A stretch of 64,000 bases of DNA, from the NCBI RefSeq assembly GCF_900105355.1, contig NZ_FNSC01000001.1:1798001-1862000 (forward strand). The letters are read 5' to 3'. The first letter of the stretch is position 1; every line of letters begins with the position of its first letter. The DNA is from Pseudomonas anguilliseptica. Its GTDB lineage: Bacteria > Pseudomonadota > Gammaproteobacteria > Pseudomonadales > Pseudomonadaceae. A program made the position numbers and the translations under genes. This document shows, in pieces, positions 9,017-17,867 of the stretch. Below the pieces are notes generated by a model. That model searched no databases, was not told where the DNA came from, and worked only from the letters and a program-made list of their open reading frames with translations.

Positions 9017-10048
9017 CTACTGCGGCAGCTCACGGCGAATCATCCAATGCTCCGGCGGCGGCATCAGACGGCTGATATCGAACTGCTCCAGGCTAGCCTG
9101 ATCGAGCATCTCGATCATCGGACCGACCCGCCGCGCATGCGCACGACCTTCCAGCGCGCGCACCGCCAGGTCTACCGCAATCCGTGCCTGCAGCACCGGG
9201 GAATCGGTGGGCGCGGCAACAATAAAGCCATCACGAATCTGCTCGACAATCCGTTCCGTGGTGTAGGTAGCCAGAACCCGGGCCTGGTAGTTCTGCCCTG
9301 AGGTCTGCACCAGCTGCGCGGCAAAGCCGGCAGCCTCAGCATTACCCAGCAGGTAGTCGAGGCGCGGATGCTGCCTGAGCAGCTCGCGCACCAGTTGCGC
9401 CTGGCTGGCACGATCCACCGGGCCATAGCCACCGTGTTGCACGGTCATCGGCTTGCTCTGCTCAGCCTGACGCAGTGTCTTTTCCGAATCCAGCACCCAG
9501 CCTGCGCCTTGCGGCCCGGGTAACCAGCCCAGACTGAAAGGCCCTGGCGAGCGATGGTCATCGATATAGGTCAGAGCAGCGCCAGTCATATCGGCAAAGT
9601 CCACGCTGGAGCTGGCGCTCAGCCCCGGACAGGCGATGCCGTTGACCAGATCGATCACCGGCTTGCCCTGTTCGACCAGCTGGGCGATGGACGCACAGAG
9701 GGCCTGGGCATCAATCGCCGCAATCACATAGGCATCGGCATTGCGCTGCTGACAGGTGCGCAACTGCTGCGCTTGCACCTGCGGGTTTTCATAGCCTCCG
9801 GCCTCATAGATACCTAGCCGCACACCTTGGCGCGCTGCCTCTTCATCCAGGCCACAGGCCACACCCCACCAATAGCGATCCTTGCCATGCGGCAACAATG
9901 CACAGACCCGCCAGGGTTTGGCCGCTTGCGACAAAGGTTGATACTGCTGCGATACCCCATCGGCCAGCACCTCAACGGGGTACCAGTCCGTAGCCCATGC
10001 CTGGCCGCTGATCCAAAGCCAACAGAGGGTGAAGCAGATCGCCCGCAT
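9017..10048 (-). CDS. TorT-like periplasmic binding protein
   Basis: The 343-residue protein carries a signal peptide (MRAICFTLCWLWISGQAWA, cleavage about residue 19). The rest is a type-I periplasmic binding fold resembling TorT (WYPVEV near the N-terminus; WRVCALLPHGKDRYWWGVA; AYVIAAIDAQAL). TorT senses trimethylamine N-oxide for the TorS/TorR system. No torS, torR or TMAO reductase gene is in the window, so it is an orphan here and may bind another ligand. It sits next to the methylamine-related betaine locus, which is suggestive only. Confidence 0.8.
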   Translation of the reverse strand: MRAICFTLCWLWISGQAWATDWYPVEVLADGVSQQYQPLSQAAKPWRVCALLPHGKDRYWWGVACGLDEEAARQGVRLGIYEAGGYENPQVQAQQLRTCQQRNADAYVIAAIDAQALCASIAQLVEQGKPVIDLVNGIACPGLSASSSVDFADMTGAALTYIDDHRSPGPFSLGWLPGPQGAGWVLDSEKTLRQAEQSKPMTVQHGGYGPVDRASQAQLVRELLRQHPRLDYLLGNAEAAGFAAQLVQTSGQNYQARVLATYTTERIVEQIRDGFIVAAPTDSPVLQARIAVDLAVRALEGRAHARRVGPMIEMLDQASLEQFDISRLMPPPEHWMIRRELPQ

Positions 10049-10230
10049 AAGACCCTGCCCTGGAAAGTGAGCACTGAGCAGCCGTGCCGTGCACTTACTT
10101 TAGCCACTTTTCGGGTTCTATTTGGGCGGAGAAGAAGACAAGCAGAGCGCGAGCACGCTCCTCGGTTGAGGAGCCGTGCATACCACGACAGGCGGGCAAA
10201 CTGGCTGCCCGCCTGCATCGCTGAGGGCAA

Positions 10231-11430
10231 TCAGGCCGCGCTGAACAGCTTGTGCGGGTCGATGACGAATTTCTTCGGCACGCCGGCATCGAACTCGCCG
10301 TAACCGCGCGGCGCGTCGTCCAGGCTGATCACCTGCACGCCAACCACTTCGGCGATATTGATGCGGTCCCACATGATCGCCTGCATCAACTGGCGGTTGT
10401 ATTTCATCACCGGGGTCTGGCCGGTGTGGAAGCTGTGCGACTTGGCCCAGCCGAGGCCGAAGCGGATGCTCAGGGAACCAATCTTCGCCGCCGCGTCCAC
10501 CGCGCCCGGATCTTCGGTGACATACAGGCCGGGAATGCCAATCTTGCCGGCCACCCGCACCACCCCCATCAGCGAGTTGAGCACGGTGGCCGGCGCTTCA
10601 TGCTGAACGCCTGCGTGACCATGGCCACGGGCCTCGAAGCCCACCGCATCGACGGCGCAATCGACTTCCGGCTCGCCCAGCAGCGCAGCAATCTGCTCAT
10701 GCAGCGGGGTGTCCTGGGACAGGTCGGCGATCTCGAAGCCCTGGGCTTTGGCATGGGCCAGACGCACCGGGTTGACGTCGCCGACGATCACCACCGCCGC
10801 ACCGAGCAAGCGTGCCGAGGCGGCGGCCGCCAGGCCCACCGGGCCGGCACCGGCGATATACACGCGGCTGCCCGGCCCCACTCCAGCAGTCACAGCCCCG
10901 TGATAACCGGTCGGCAGGATGTCGGACAGGCAGGTCAGGTCGCGGATCTTCTCCATGGCCTTGTCGCGGTCCGGCAGTTTGAGCAGGTTGAAATCGGCGT
11001 AGGGCACCAGCACATACTCGGCCTGACCGCCGGTCCAGTCACCCATGTCGACATAACCATAGGCACCACCGGCACGCGCCGGGTTGACGGTCAGGCAGAC
11101 GCCGGTGTGCATTTCCTTGCAGCTGCGGCAGCGACCGCAAGCGACGTTGAACGGCACCGAAACCAGATCACCGATCTTCAGGTTTTCCACGTCGCTGCCC
11201 TTCTCGATCACCTCACCGGTGATCTCGTGGCCCAGCACCAGGCCCACTTGCGCTGTCGTGCGACCGCGCACCATATGCTGGTCGGAGCCGCAGATATTGG
11301 TGGAGACCACACGCAGGATGACCCCGTGTTCGATCTTGCGACCGCGCGGATCCTGCATTTTCGGATAGTCGATTTTCTGCACTTCGACCTTGCCAGCGCC
11401 GAGATAGACGACGCCACGATTACCAGACAT
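10231..11430 (-). CDS. fdhA: Glutathione-independent formaldehyde dehydrogenase
   Basis: This 399-residue zinc-dependent medium-chain dehydrogenase oxidises formaldehyde to formate with NAD. The catalytic-zinc ligand Cys47 lies in NICGSDQH and is followed by the GHE histidine. A structural-zinc cluster reads CGRCRSCKEMHTGVC. The Rossmann motif is GAGPVGLAAA. It matches P. putida-type FdhA in length and motifs. In Pseudomonas it disposes of the formaldehyde released when dimethylglycine and sarcosine are demethylated, which agrees with its place at the end of the sox cluster. An AGGAG site precedes the ATG. Confidence 0.95.
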   Translation of the reverse strand: MSGNRGVVYLGAGKVEVQKIDYPKMQDPRGRKIEHGVILRVVSTNICGSDQHMVRGRTTAQVGLVLGHEITGEVIEKGSDVENLKIGDLVSVPFNVACGRCRSCKEMHTGVCLTVNPARAGGAYGYVDMGDWTGGQAEYVLVPYADFNLLKLPDRDKAMEKIRDLTCLSDILPTGYHGAVTAGVGPGSRVYIAGAGPVGLAAAASARLLGAAVVIVGDVNPVRLAHAKAQGFEIADLSQDTPLHEQIAALLGEPEVDCAVDAVGFEARGHGHAGVQHEAPATVLNSLMGVVRVAGKIGIPGLYVTEDPGAVDAAAKIGSLSIRFGLGWAKSHSFHTGQTPVMKYNRQLMQAIMWDRINIAEVVGVQVISLDDAPRGYGEFDAGVPKKFVIDPHKLFSAA

Positions 11431-11576
11431 ACGTATTTCTCCTTTCTTGTTGTGAATACAAAGGCGCAGCCAACGGTCGCGCGGCCTTGTACTGGAGCGT
11501 TTAAGTCTGTTGCCGGGTGGGCCGAGGACTTGGCAGTCGGTGATCCACCCGTAGCGGGAACTTCCAGCGCTGCGGC

Positions 11577-12440
11577 TTAGGCGTGCAGCACCACCGTGCG
11601 GCCGTCATTGAGAAACACGCGGCGTTCAAGGTGATAACCGATGGCCTTGGCCAGGGTCTGGCACTCGATATCGCGGCCCTTGGCGATCAGGTCTTCGGGG
11701 TAGTGGGCATGGTCCACCGGCTCCACACCCTGGGCGATAATCGGCCCCTCGTCGAGGTCGTTGTTGATGTAATGGGCGGTGGCGCCGACCAGCTTGACGC
11801 CCTTCTCGTAGGCCTGGTGATAGGGTTTGGCGCCCTTGAAACCGGGCAGCAGCGAGTGGTGAATATTGATCGCCCAGCCGTCCAGCCGGCAGCACAGCTC
11901 GGGTGAGAGCACCTGCATATAACGGGCGAGTACCACCAGCTCGGCACCGCTGTCCTCGATCACCTGCAGCACCCTGCTTTCCTGCGCCGGCTTGTCTTTC
12001 GGGTCGAGCGGGAAATGGTAATAGGGGATGTCGTGCCAGCGTGCCAGCGGCTCCAGATCCGGGTGGTTGGACACCACCGCCACCACGTCCATGGCCAAAT
12101 GGCCGATGCGCTGGCGGTAGAGCAGGTCGTTGAGGCAGTGATCGGCCTTGCTGACCATCAGCACCACCTTGGCCCGGTATCCCGGCGGGGTCAGTTCAAC
12201 CTGCATGCCGAAGGCGCTCAGGCGATCGTTCAGACCGGCGCGAAAGGCCTGCTCGTCAAAGTCATCCGGCTGGCGGAATTCCACACGAATAAAGAATCTT
12301 GCCGACAGGCGATCATCGAAGGAATGGTGCTCGGTGACGTAGCAGCGCTGCTCGAACAGAAAGCGCGTCACCGCATCCACAGTGCCGAGCACGCTCGGGC
12401 ACTGGGCGGTGAGAATCCAGGTATCGGGGGTGCGGCTCAT
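11577..12440 (-). CDS. purU: Formyltetrahydrofolate deformylase
   Basis: The 287-residue protein has an N-terminal ACT domain (about 8-90) and a formyltransferase-fold catalytic domain with the family signature IHHSLLPGFKGAKPY and catalytic region DLDEGPII. It hydrolyses 10-formyl-THF to formate and THF and balances the folate pool loaded by sarcosine oxidase and glycine metabolism. The start at 12440 has a GAGGGA site upstream; a start eight codons earlier lacks support. It lies in the sox-purU-fdhA order known from other pseudomonads. Confidence 0.95.
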   Translation of the reverse strand: MSRTPDTWILTAQCPSVLGTVDAVTRFLFEQRCYVTEHHSFDDRLSARFFIRVEFRQPDDFDEQAFRAGLNDRLSAFGMQVELTPPGYRAKVVLMVSKADHCLNDLLYRQRIGHLAMDVVAVVSNHPDLEPLARWHDIPYYHFPLDPKDKPAQESRVLQVIEDSGAELVVLARYMQVLSPELCCRLDGWAINIHHSLLPGFKGAKPYHQAYEKGVKLVGATAHYINNDLDEGPIIAQGVEPVDHAHYPEDLIAKGRDIECQTLAKAIGYHLERRVFLNDGRTVVLHA

Positions 12441-12477
12441 GGTCAGTCCCTCGGTGGTCTGCATCTTTGCAGCGCTC

Positions 12478-12528
12478 GTGGGAGGGGCTTTAGCCGCGAG
12501 AAGCAGTCGCGGCTAAAGCCCCTCCAAC
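12478..12528. repeat. REP-type inverted repeat (GTGGGAGGGGCTTTAGCCGCGA class)
   Basis: Near-perfect inverted repeat with arms GGAGGGGCTTTAGCCGCGA and its complement around a short loop, upstream of purU and downstream of soxG. The same class occurs at 20956, 28550, 33691 and 53986. These are typical pseudomonad extragenic palindromes and may act as transcript-stabilising hairpins. Confidence 0.85.
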
Positions 12529-12550
12529 AGGATGTTTGTTGCCGTCAGGC

Positions 12551-12623
12551 GTAGGGTGGATGGCGCTTCATCCATCCACCTTTGCGGGCCTCTGGTGGAC
12601 GAAAAAGGCGTCGTCCACCCTAC
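12551..12623. repeat. GTAGGGTGG-type inverted repeat
   Basis: It begins GTAGGGTGGATGG and ends CGTCCACCCTAC, with internal complementary segments. It lies in the purU-soxG gap and belongs to the same class as the repeats at 21818, 25109, 30499 and 52087. Confidence 0.75.
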
Positions 12624-12625
12624 AT

Positions 12626-13258
12626 TCAGGCTTTGATCGCCAAGCCATATTCAGCGCTGGCATCCTGCAGCCACAGCCAGAAGTAATCGGAGAAACTGCG
12701 GCGGATCAGCAGCTCCCAGGTGTCTTCGCCAGTGTGGCGGATCACCAGTTGCGACTTGGCGAAGTGGGTGCCCACCGCCTTGCCCACCGGAAAATTGCTT
12801 GGGTGCACGTCGTAGCTGGTGGACTTCATCAGCACCTCACGTACCTTCGGCCCGCTCAGTTCCAGCAGGGTCTGCCCGCCGCTGACGTTGACGATCGAAA
12901 TATGCTGGCCATCCAAGGTTTCACGCAGCTTCTGTTCGACCGCGAACTCGCTGCCGCTCGGCACAATCAGCAGCCATTCATCCGGCGCCAGCCATTGCAG
13001 CGAGGTGTCGCCAGCCGCCACCAGGGTCAGCGCCACCGGCAGCTCCAGGCCCAGAGCCTTGTGCACACCACCGGCAAACGCCGGATCCTTGGCATCGCCA
13101 CGCAGGGTCAGGTGACCGAGCAACTTCTTCTCGCGCACGGTCACCCCGGCGTTGGCCGAGCCTTTACCCGCCAGCTGTTCAAGGCCGGCATGGAACAGTG
13201 GCGATTCGGCGTGAGCGGCGGCCGGGCGTTGCTGATAAACGTTGATCAAATTAGACAT
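12626..13258 (-). CDS. soxG: Heterotetrameric sarcosine oxidase, gamma subunit
   Basis: This 210-residue protein starts at MSNLINVYQQRP. It is the small gamma subunit of the sarcosine oxidase complex that converts sarcosine to glycine with formation of methylene-THF or formaldehyde and H2O2. It has a folate-binding-like (GcvT-related) fold, with segments ALGLELPVAL and WLAPDEWLLIVP. The start overlaps the soxA 3' end by 8 bases, which places it last in the soxBDAG order. A longer ORF would add only 8 codons that overlap soxA further. Confidence 0.93.
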   Translation of the reverse strand: MSNLINVYQQRPAAAHAESPLFHAGLEQLAGKGSANAGVTVREKKLLGHLTLRGDAKDPAFAGGVHKALGLELPVALTLVAAGDTSLQWLAPDEWLLIVPSGSEFAVEQKLRETLDGQHISIVNVSGGQTLLELSGPKVREVLMKSTSYDVHPSNFPVGKAVGTHFAKSQLVIRHTGEDTWELLIRRSFSDYFWLWLQDASAEYGLAIKA

Positions 13259-16205
13259 TCTGGCGATCCCCTTTCGGGTCATAGAACACGGAGCTGACGA
13301 TTTCGGCTTCGATCAGGCTGCCATCGGCCAGCGGTGCGAACACCCGCTCACCCATGCGTTTGAGCCCGCCCTTGACCACGCCCATGGCGAAGGAATAGCC
13401 CAGCGCCGCGCTCATATAGCTGGAGGTGACGTGGCCGACCATCTGCATCGGGATGCTCTGTTTCGGGTCGAAAACCAGTTGCGCGCCTTCCGGCAGTACC
13501 TTGTTGGGGTCGACGGGTTTGAGCCCGACCAATTGCTTGCGGTCTTCGCGCAGGCTGTCCTCGCGGTTCATGCCGCGCCAGCCGATCCACGAGAAGGGTT
13601 TGCTCCGGCCTACGCACCAGCCCATATTGAGGTCGTCCGGGGTGAGCGAACCGTCGGTGTCCTGACCGACGATGATGAAGCCCTTCTCGGCGCGCAGCAC
13701 GTGCATGGTCTCGGTGCCGTAAGGCGTCAGGCCATGCTTCTTGCCGGCTTCGATGAGCTTTTCCCACACGCCCAGAGCATAGTCGGCCTGCACGTTGACT
13801 TCGTAGCTCAGCTCACCGGTAAAGGAGATGCGGAACACTCGCGCCGGCACGCCGCCAACCAGGCCTTCCTTCCACGTCATAAACGGGAAGCCTTCCTTGT
13901 CCAGGTCGATGTCAGTGACCTCGGCCAGCAACTTGCGGCTGTTGGGGCCGGACAGGGTCATGGTCGCCCAGTGGTCGGTGACCGAAGTGAAGTACACCTT
14001 CAGCTCCGGCCACTCGGTCTGGTGGTAAATCTCCAGCCATTCCATCACCCATGCGGCACCGCCGGTGGTGGTGGTCATCAGGAAGTGGTTATCGGCCAGG
14101 CAGGCGGTTACGCCGTCGTCGAAGACCATGCCGTCTTCCTTGCACATCAGGCCGTAGCGCGCCTTGCCCACATCCAGTTTGGTCCAGGCGTTGGTGTAGA
14201 CGCGGTTGAGAAACTCGCGGGCATCCGGGCCTTGAATATCGATCTTGCCCAGGGTCGAGGCATCGAGAATGCCCACCGCGTTACGCACCGCCAGGCACTC
14301 GCGGGCCACGGCGGCGTGCAGGTCTTCGCCGGCTTTGGGGAAGTACCAGGGGCGCTTCCACTGACCCACGTCCTCGAACTCGGCACCGTTTTGCAGGTGC
14401 CAGCTTTGCATCGCGGTGTAACGCTTGGGCTCGAACAGCGCGCCACAGTGACGACCGGCCACCGCGCCGAAGGTCACCGGCGTGTAGTTCGGGCGGAACA
14501 TGGTGGTGCCCATCTGCGGGATGCTGATGCCCAGCGCGGTGTAGCGTTTGACGTGCTCGACCGACTCAAAGCCTTCACGCGTGGCCAGCTCGATACCGGC
14601 CGCCGTGACGTCGTTCTGTAGATCGACAAACTGCTTGGGCGCACGCGCCGTCGGCTTGTCGTGCGGCACCTGAAAGAGCGCCAGGGACGGCTCTTCCAAA
14701 CGTGGTGCGACCTGCGGCAGGCTCGCGGAGACCGCCTTGAAGCCGGCTTCGGCAGCGGCTGAAACGCCCGCTTCGAAACCATCGGCCAGGGCATCACCCA
14801 GGCTGAACACACCATTCACTGCACCGGCGCACAGGCGCTTCTGGAAGCCGCCCTCGCCCGGCACAAAGGCCAGAATGTCTTCACGCCAGGTCGGCCGACC
14901 GCCCAGGTGCGACGCCAGGTGCACCACCGGACTGTAACCGCCGGAGCTGACGATCAGGTCGCAATCGAGCACCTCGCCGGGGCTGCTGACCTTATGGCTG
15001 TGCACATCGATGGCGCAGATGCGCGCCGCGGTCACCCGCTTGCTGCCGGCCGCTTCCACCACGGCGCTGCCGGTAAGGATGCGCACGCCACGCTTGCGCG
15101 CCTCTTCCACCCAGCTACCGCGTGGGTTGCTGCGGGCATCGGCCACAGCTACCACCTGCAGACCGGCGTCGAGCCAGTCGAGCACCACGCGGTAGGCGTA
15201 ATCGTTGTTGGTCGACAGCACCAGCTGTTTGCCCGGCGCCACGCCATAACGGCGCACGTAGGTGGACACGGCATCGGCGAGCATATTGCCCGGCACGTCG
15301 TTGTTGGCGTACACCAGCGGCCGCTCGTGGGCACCGGTGGCCAGCACCACACGTGTGGCGCGTACGCGGTGCATACGTTGACGCACCATGCCGAGTGGTG
15401 CGACTTCACCGAGGTGATCGGTCAGGCGCTGGTGAATGGTGAGGAAGTTGTGGTCGTGGTAACCGTTTACCGTAGAACGCGGCAACAGGGTAACTTCAGG
15501 CATGCCGGACAATTCGGCAATCACCTGCGCGGCCCAGTCGGCCGCCGGTTTGCCGTCGAGGGTTTCGCGGGTGCTGAGCAGGCTGCCGCCAAACTCTTCC
15601 TGCTCGTCCGCCAGAATCACCCGGGCACCGCTGCGTGCAGCTGCCAATGCTGCCGCCAGGCCCGCCGGGCCGGTACCAACCACCAGCACGTCGCAGTGCT
15701 GGTTCATGTAGTCGTAGCTGTCCGGGTCCACGGCGGTCGGCGCACGACCAAGCCCTGCGGCCTTACGGATGTATTTCTCGTAGGTCAGCCAGAGATTCTG
15801 CGGGTACATAAAGGTCTTGTAGTAGAACCCCGGCGGCATCATCTTGCCGCCGACCTTGCCGAGAATGCCCATCAGGTCGGTGTTTACGCTCGGCCAGCCG
15901 TTGGTGCTGCTGGCGACAAGGCCGGCGTACAGCGCTTGCTGGGTAGCGCGCACGTTGGGGATCTGCGCCGCTTCAGTGCTGCCAATCTGCAGCACGGCAT
16001 TCGGCTCTTCCGCACCGGCGGCAACGATGCCGCGCGGCCGCGAATACTTGAAGCTACGGCCGACAATATCCACGCCGTTGGCCAACAAGGCGGCGGCCAG
16101 GGTGTCACCGGCAAAGCCTTGGTAACTCTGGCCGTTGAAGCTGAATGTCAGGGGCTGGCTGCGGTCAACGCGGCCGCCGCTGGCAAGACGATTGACCTGG
16201 CTCAT
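13251..16205 (-). CDS. soxA: Heterotetrameric sarcosine oxidase, alpha subunit
   Basis: The 984-residue subunit starts at MSQVNRLASGG. Domains in order are an N-terminal 2Fe-2S-ferredoxin-like segment (about 15-110), an NAD-binding Rossmann fold (CDVLVVGTGPAGLAAALAAA, near 170-190) within a pyridine-nucleotide-disulphide oxidoreductase-like region, and a C-terminal aminomethyltransferase (GcvT/folate) domain from about residue 580. It carries NAD+ and the THF site of the complex. The start overlaps the soxD stop by four bases. Length is within the family range and no lesion is visible. Confidence 0.95.
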   Translation of the reverse strand: MSQVNRLASGGRVDRSQPLTFSFNGQSYQGFAGDTLAAALLANGVDIVGRSFKYSRPRGIVAAGAEEPNAVLQIGSTEAAQIPNVRATQQALYAGLVASSTNGWPSVNTDLMGILGKVGGKMMPPGFYYKTFMYPQNLWLTYEKYIRKAAGLGRAPTAVDPDSYDYMNQHCDVLVVGTGPAGLAAALAAARSGARVILADEQEEFGGSLLSTRETLDGKPAADWAAQVIAELSGMPEVTLLPRSTVNGYHDHNFLTIHQRLTDHLGEVAPLGMVRQRMHRVRATRVVLATGAHERPLVYANNDVPGNMLADAVSTYVRRYGVAPGKQLVLSTNNDYAYRVVLDWLDAGLQVVAVADARSNPRGSWVEEARKRGVRILTGSAVVEAAGSKRVTAARICAIDVHSHKVSSPGEVLDCDLIVSSGGYSPVVHLASHLGGRPTWREDILAFVPGEGGFQKRLCAGAVNGVFSLGDALADGFEAGVSAAAEAGFKAVSASLPQVAPRLEEPSLALFQVPHDKPTARAPKQFVDLQNDVTAAGIELATREGFESVEHVKRYTALGISIPQMGTTMFRPNYTPVTFGAVAGRHCGALFEPKRYTAMQSWHLQNGAEFEDVGQWKRPWYFPKAGEDLHAAVARECLAVRNAVGILDASTLGKIDIQGPDAREFLNRVYTNAWTKLDVGKARYGLMCKEDGMVFDDGVTACLADNHFLMTTTTGGAAWVMEWLEIYHQTEWPELKVYFTSVTDHWATMTLSGPNSRKLLAEVTDIDLDKEGFPFMTWKEGLVGGVPARVFRISFTGELSYEVNVQADYALGVWEKLIEAGKKHGLTPYGTETMHVLRAEKGFIIVGQDTDGSLTPDDLNMGWCVGRSKPFSWIGWRGMNREDSLREDRKQLVGLKPVDPNKVLPEGAQLVFDPKQSIPMQMVGHVTSSYMSAALGYSFAMGVVKGGLKRMGERVFAPLADGSLIEAEIVSSVFYDPKGDRQNV

Positions 16206-16528
16206 GCCGTTACTCCTTGGTCGATGGCCTTTTTCTCGGCAGTGCCGGCAGCGGTGACGCTGGGCTTCTCGCCGATCTTGTAGGTTTCGAGAATTTCGTA
16301 GGTCACCGTGTGACGGGTGGCGTTGAAGTACTTGCGGCAACCGGCCGAATGCACCCACAGCTCGTGGTGAATGCCGCGCGGGTTATCGCGGAAGAACAGG
16401 TATTCGCCCCACTCGGCATCAGTGCAGGCGGCTGGGTCCAGCGGGCGCGGAATGTGCGCCTGGCCCTTGGCGTGGAATTCCTCTTCGGAGCGCAGTTCGC
16501 CGCAGTGAGGGCAGAAGATATGCAACAT
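16202..16528 (-). CDS. soxD: Sarcosine oxidase, delta subunit
   Basis: This 108-residue protein begins MLHIFCPHCGELRSEEEF. The CPHC pair plus the later HSAGCRKYF provide the zinc ligands known for the delta subunit. WGEYLFFRDNPRG is characteristic of the family. It overlaps soxA by four bases and follows soxB by 12 bases, so the sox genes form one transcription unit. Confidence 0.95.
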   Translation of the reverse strand: MLHIFCPHCGELRSEEEFHAKGQAHIPRPLDPAACTDAEWGEYLFFRDNPRGIHHELWVHSAGCRKYFNATRHTVTYEILETYKIGEKPSVTAAGTAEKKAIDQGVTA

Positions 16529-16540
16529 GGGTAAGCCCTC

Positions 16541-17791
16541 TTAGTGAGCCACGGCAGCAGCGCCGTGTTCGTCGATCAATGCGCCGGTGTGGAAACGGTC
16601 CATGGAGAACGGTTTGGCCAGCGGGTGCATCTCACCCTTGGCCAGGCTGGCAGCAAACACGTGGCCCGAACCCGGCGTGGCCTTGAAGCCGCCGGTGCCC
16701 CACCCGCAGTTGAAGAACAGATTCGGCACCGGGGTCTTGGAAATAATCGGGCAGGCGTCCGGCGAGGTGTCGACGATGCCGCCCCACTGACGGTTCATGC
16801 GCACCCGCGAGAGCACCGGGAACATCTCGACGATGGCCTGCAGGGTGTGTTCGATGGTGCCGTAGGAGCCGCGCTGGCCGTAGCCGTTGTAACCGTCGAT
16901 ACCGGCGCCGATGACCAGGTCGCCTTTGTCCGACTGGCTGATATAGCCGTGCACGGCGTTGGACATGATCACGCTGTCGATAATCGGCTTGATCGGCTCG
17001 GACACCAGCGCCTGCAGCGGATGGGATTCCAGCGGCAGACGAAAGCCAGCCAGGCCAGCCATATGCCCGGAGTTACCGGCGGTGACCACGCCCACGCGCT
17101 TGCCGCCGATAAAGCCCTTGTTGGTTTCCACGCCGATGCACACACCGTTTTCCTTACGGAAACCGATCACTTCGGTCTGCTGGATCAGGTCCACGCCCAG
17201 GGCATCGGCGGCGCGGGCATAGCCCCAGGCCACGGCGTCGTGACGGGCCACTCCACCACGGCGCTGCACGGTAGAGCCCATCACCGGGTAGCGGGTGTTC
17301 TTGCTGCAATCGAGGTAGGGAATCTCTGCGGCCACCTGCTTGGCATCCAGCAGTTCGCCATCCACGCCATTCAGGCGGTTGGCGCTGACGCGGCGCTCGG
17401 AGTCGCGCATGTCCTGCAGCGTATGGCACAGGTTGTAGACGCCGCGCTGGCTGAACATGACGTTGTAGTTGAGGTCCTGGGACAGGCCTTCCCACAGCTT
17501 CATCGCGTGCTCATACAGGTGCGCCGACTCATCCCACAGGTAGTTGGAACGCACGATGGTGGTGTTGCGCGCGGTGTTGCCACCGCCCAGCCAGCCCTTC
17601 TCGATCACCGCGACGTTCTTCACGCCGAACTGTTTCGCCAGGTAATAGGCCGTGGCCAAACCGTGACCGCCACCGCCGACGATGATCACGTCGTACACCG
17701 GCTTGGGCGTTGGGTTGCGCCACATGCGCTGCCAGTTTTCGTGGTGGCTGAACGCGTGCTTGAACAGGCCGAAGCCGGAATAACGTTGCAT
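16541..17791 (-). CDS. soxB: Sarcosine oxidase, beta subunit
   Basis: The 416-residue subunit starts at MQRYSGFGLF; an in-frame ORF extends upstream but overlaps glyA and is rejected. It has an FAD-binding Rossmann motif (VIIVGGGGHGLATAYYLA, near 30-50) of the DAO family. In characterised enzymes it carries covalent FMN and noncovalent FAD and performs sarcosine oxidation. It sits directly downstream of glyA on the same strand with a 76-bp gap. The product, glycine, can be taken to serine by the adjacent GlyA. Confidence 0.95.
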   Translation of the reverse strand: MQRYSGFGLFKHAFSHHENWQRMWRNPTPKPVYDVIIVGGGGHGLATAYYLAKQFGVKNVAVIEKGWLGGGNTARNTTIVRSNYLWDESAHLYEHAMKLWEGLSQDLNYNVMFSQRGVYNLCHTLQDMRDSERRVSANRLNGVDGELLDAKQVAAEIPYLDCSKNTRYPVMGSTVQRRGGVARHDAVAWGYARAADALGVDLIQQTEVIGFRKENGVCIGVETNKGFIGGKRVGVVTAGNSGHMAGLAGFRLPLESHPLQALVSEPIKPIIDSVIMSNAVHGYISQSDKGDLVIGAGIDGYNGYGQRGSYGTIEHTLQAIVEMFPVLSRVRMNRQWGGIVDTSPDACPIISKTPVPNLFFNCGWGTGGFKATPGSGHVFAASLAKGEMHPLAKPFSMDRFHTGALIDEHGAAAVAH

Positions 17792-17867
17792 AAAGGTGCT
17801 CCTGAAACGGAAAGCTGGAACCTTGTCGCCGGGCGCGGCAGTTACCGAACCGGGTGGATCATTGCAC

